Shown here one piece after another: positions 63,075-64,000 of a DNA stretch of 64,000 nt. How positions within the stretch are numbered: position 1 is the first letter of the stretch; the number at the start of each line of letters is the position of its first letter. The notes below the pieces were generated by a model, which did not search any database, was not told where the DNA came from, and saw only the letters and a program-made list of their open reading frames with translations. This stretch comes from Rothia sp. HMSC078H08 (lineage in GTDB: Bacteria; Actinomycetota; Actinomycetes; Actinomycetales; Micrococcaceae), in NCBI RefSeq assembly GCF_001808955.1, contig NZ_KV795254.1, forward strand, positions 103,503 through 167,502. Direction: 5' to 3'. The translations under genes and the position numbers were made by a program.

Positions 63075-63545
63075 GTGTCTCTTGAATCCCTGTACCAGGA
63101 AATCATTCTGGAGCATTCCAAGCAGCGTAGCGGCGAGCACCTCGTAGAGGTACCCGCCGGCCACGCAAGCGCCGATAACCACCAGTACAACCCCACCTGC
63201 GGTGACGAAATCAACCTGCGTGTGGTGCTCTCTGACGAGCTGAAGGACGGCGAGAAGACTATCGAGTCGATCTCCTGGGAAGGCGACGGTTGCTCCATCT
63301 CCATGGCTGCCGCCTCCGTGCTCTCTGAAATGGCTCCCGGCATGACCACCTCCGAGCTGCAGAGCCACGTGGATGCGTTCCGCGAGATGCTGCGTTCGCG
63401 CGGTAAGGTGACTCTGGACGAAGAGGAGTACGGCGATATGGCGGCTTTCTCCGGCGTTTCGAAGTTCATGGCGCGCGTGAAGTGCGCAATGCTCTCCTGG
63501 GTTGCCGTTGAGGAAGCCACTAAGGAAGCAGCTGCGAAGAACTAA
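63075..63545 (+). CDS. sufU: Iron-sulfur assembly sulfurtransferase SufU
   Basis: A 156-residue SufU that accepts sulfur from SufS through a zinc-held cysteine site. Ligands are seen in YNPTCGDEI, GDGCSISMAAAS and VKCAMLSW. The insertion between the last two cysteines (GKVTLDEEEYGDMAAFSGVS) distinguishes SufU from IscU. The GTG start follows GGAAGAAG. It is co-directional with sufS and probably co-transcribed. Confidence 0.94.
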   Translation: MSLESLYQEIILEHSKQRSGEHLVEVPAGHASADNHQYNPTCGDEINLRVVLSDELKDGEKTIESISWEGDGCSISMAAASVLSEMAPGMTTSELQSHVDAFREMLRSRGKVTLDEEEYGDMAAFSGVSKFMARVKCAMLSWVAVEEATKEAAAKN

Positions 63546-63766
63546 ACCTTTGCTGAGAAGGTAGGCTGAACCGGTGGGGGAGTAGCTAGTATTTGAACGC
63601 CAATCGAAAATACCGAATGGCTACTGAACCTAAAATATTGCACAAGAACGTAAGTATATGCGGTCAAAGCGTGCAGAAAATACTGGCTAAAACTCTTCGC
63701 TAAAATCTAGCGGTTAATTGTTTATCTATATAAGCTTTCTTTGATTTCAAGCGACGTATAGAAAAT

Positions 63767-63804
63767 ATGAGGCGGATACTACACTGTATCCGCCTCATTT
63801 TTAT
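63767..63804 (+). terminator. Strong intrinsic terminator downstream of sufU
   Basis: ATGAGGCGGATAC (63767-63779) pairs perfectly with GTATCCGCCTCAT (63786-63798) over a six-base loop, followed by TTTTTAT. It is the most canonical terminator of the window. Confidence 0.92.
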
Positions 63805-63928
63805 ATCTTTCTCTTTTTTCTCCAAAAAGGTGACTGGTAAAATAAAAGGACGAAGGGCGCCCAACCAGCACCCTCGAGAAACTCTTTTCGGACCCGCACA
63901 CTCTGAGGTGACAGCGAGAAGAAATAGG

Positions 63929-63960
63929 GCAATAATAAGAAAATATTTTCTCAATATTGC
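63929..63960. promoter_or_regulatory. Interrupted 32-bp dyad near the right edge
   Basis: GCAATA (63929-63934) and TATTGC (63955-63960) flank the perfect palindrome AGAAAATATTTTCT (63938-63951), with three unpaired bases on each side. It looks like a protein-binding operator. The gene it would control lies beyond the window. Confidence 0.5.
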
Positions 63961-64000
63961 ACATTCTTCACTTATTCTTAGGCTCTCACCCCAGACCGCG

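Larger units (their letters stand above)
63546..64000. other. AT-rich tail of the window without a recognisable gene
   Basis: The 455 bases after sufU are poorer in G+C than the coding sequence before them. Several -10-like TAAAAT boxes occur near 63631 and 63702. A strong hairpin with T-run lies at 63767-63804, over 200 bp after sufU, and a symmetrical dyad at 63929-63960. Short minus-strand frames (to 63964) have no family resemblance and no clear binding site. Confidence 0.5.

Noticed and set aside
63700-63964. Short overlapping minus-strand frames at the right end
   Set aside because: AT-rich, no family match and interrupted by a strong terminator. They could only be judged with the next kilobase.

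Overview
The window looks like chromosome of a moderately high-GC actinobacterium of the Micrococcaceae, most probably a Rothia close to R. mucilaginosa. This is inferred from family content and gene order; no database search was possible. Supporting genes are a mycothiol conjugate amidase, WhiB and DUF3499, a TIGR03089 protein, SufS-SufU, and several blocks in an order familiar from Mycobacterium (greA/mca/short Z-prenyl synthase; fumC/glpX; purK/purE/gtrA; pmt/rsmI/tatD/rsmA/ispE; glmU/prs ... rplY/pth). Genes are dense, starts are often GTG, and most units end in long, nearly perfect hairpins.

Regions. 1-9.6 kb: HAD phosphatase, a BI-1/YccA membrane protein, an AI-2E-type exporter, ilvA, greA, mca, a Z-prenyl diphosphate synthase, a lone prepilin peptidase and a Nudix hydrolase. 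9.8-15.5 kb: central carbon genes (poxB, fumC, beta-carbonic anhydrase, glpX). 15.7-20.7 kb: a leftward purK-purE-FemABX operon, then gtrA and a TIGR03089 gene. 20.7-25.3 kb: an AT-rich intergenic island, whiB, DUF3499, a TIGR01906 (DUF1461) membrane protein and protein O-mannosyltransferase. 25.5-34.0 kb: rsmI, tatD, two tandem GT25 glycosyltransferases plus the 3' relic of a third, rsmA, ispE and an ABC-F ATPase. 34.2-36.8 kb: tRNA-Gln, glmU, prs.

36.9-59.9 kb is a surface polysaccharide island between prs and rplY. A rightward set encodes a PglK/MsbA-type ABC flippase, GT2, GT4 and CgeB-like glycosyltransferases, a GT-B protein of unknown function, a CMP-nonulosonate cytidylyltransferase, a fused CBS-NeuB-SAF-TIM-barrel synthase, an acyltransferase and a Wzy-like polymerase. 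A convergent leftward set encodes rmlA, a Wzz/BY-kinase, a nucleotidyltransferase and a PqqD-like protein. A low-molecular-weight tyrosine phosphatase stands at the left edge, and rmlB with an rmlC-rmlD fusion close the right edge. Together these point to an O-acetylated polymer containing rhamnose and a nonulosonic (sialic-like) acid, with length controlled by tyrosine phosphorylation. No initiating phosphoglycosyltransferase, NeuC-type epimerase or Wzx is visible, so those steps must be encoded elsewhere or done differently.

59.9-64.0 kb: rplY (L25/Ctc) behind a structured leader, pth, sufS, sufU, and an AT-rich tail. I see no prophage, insertion sequence, CRISPR array or rRNA. The most unusual items are the four-domain NeuB fusion, the PqqD/nucleotidyltransferase pair, the rplY leader RNA and its promoter embedded in a terminator, the GT25 family remnants, and tandem duplications over stop codons.
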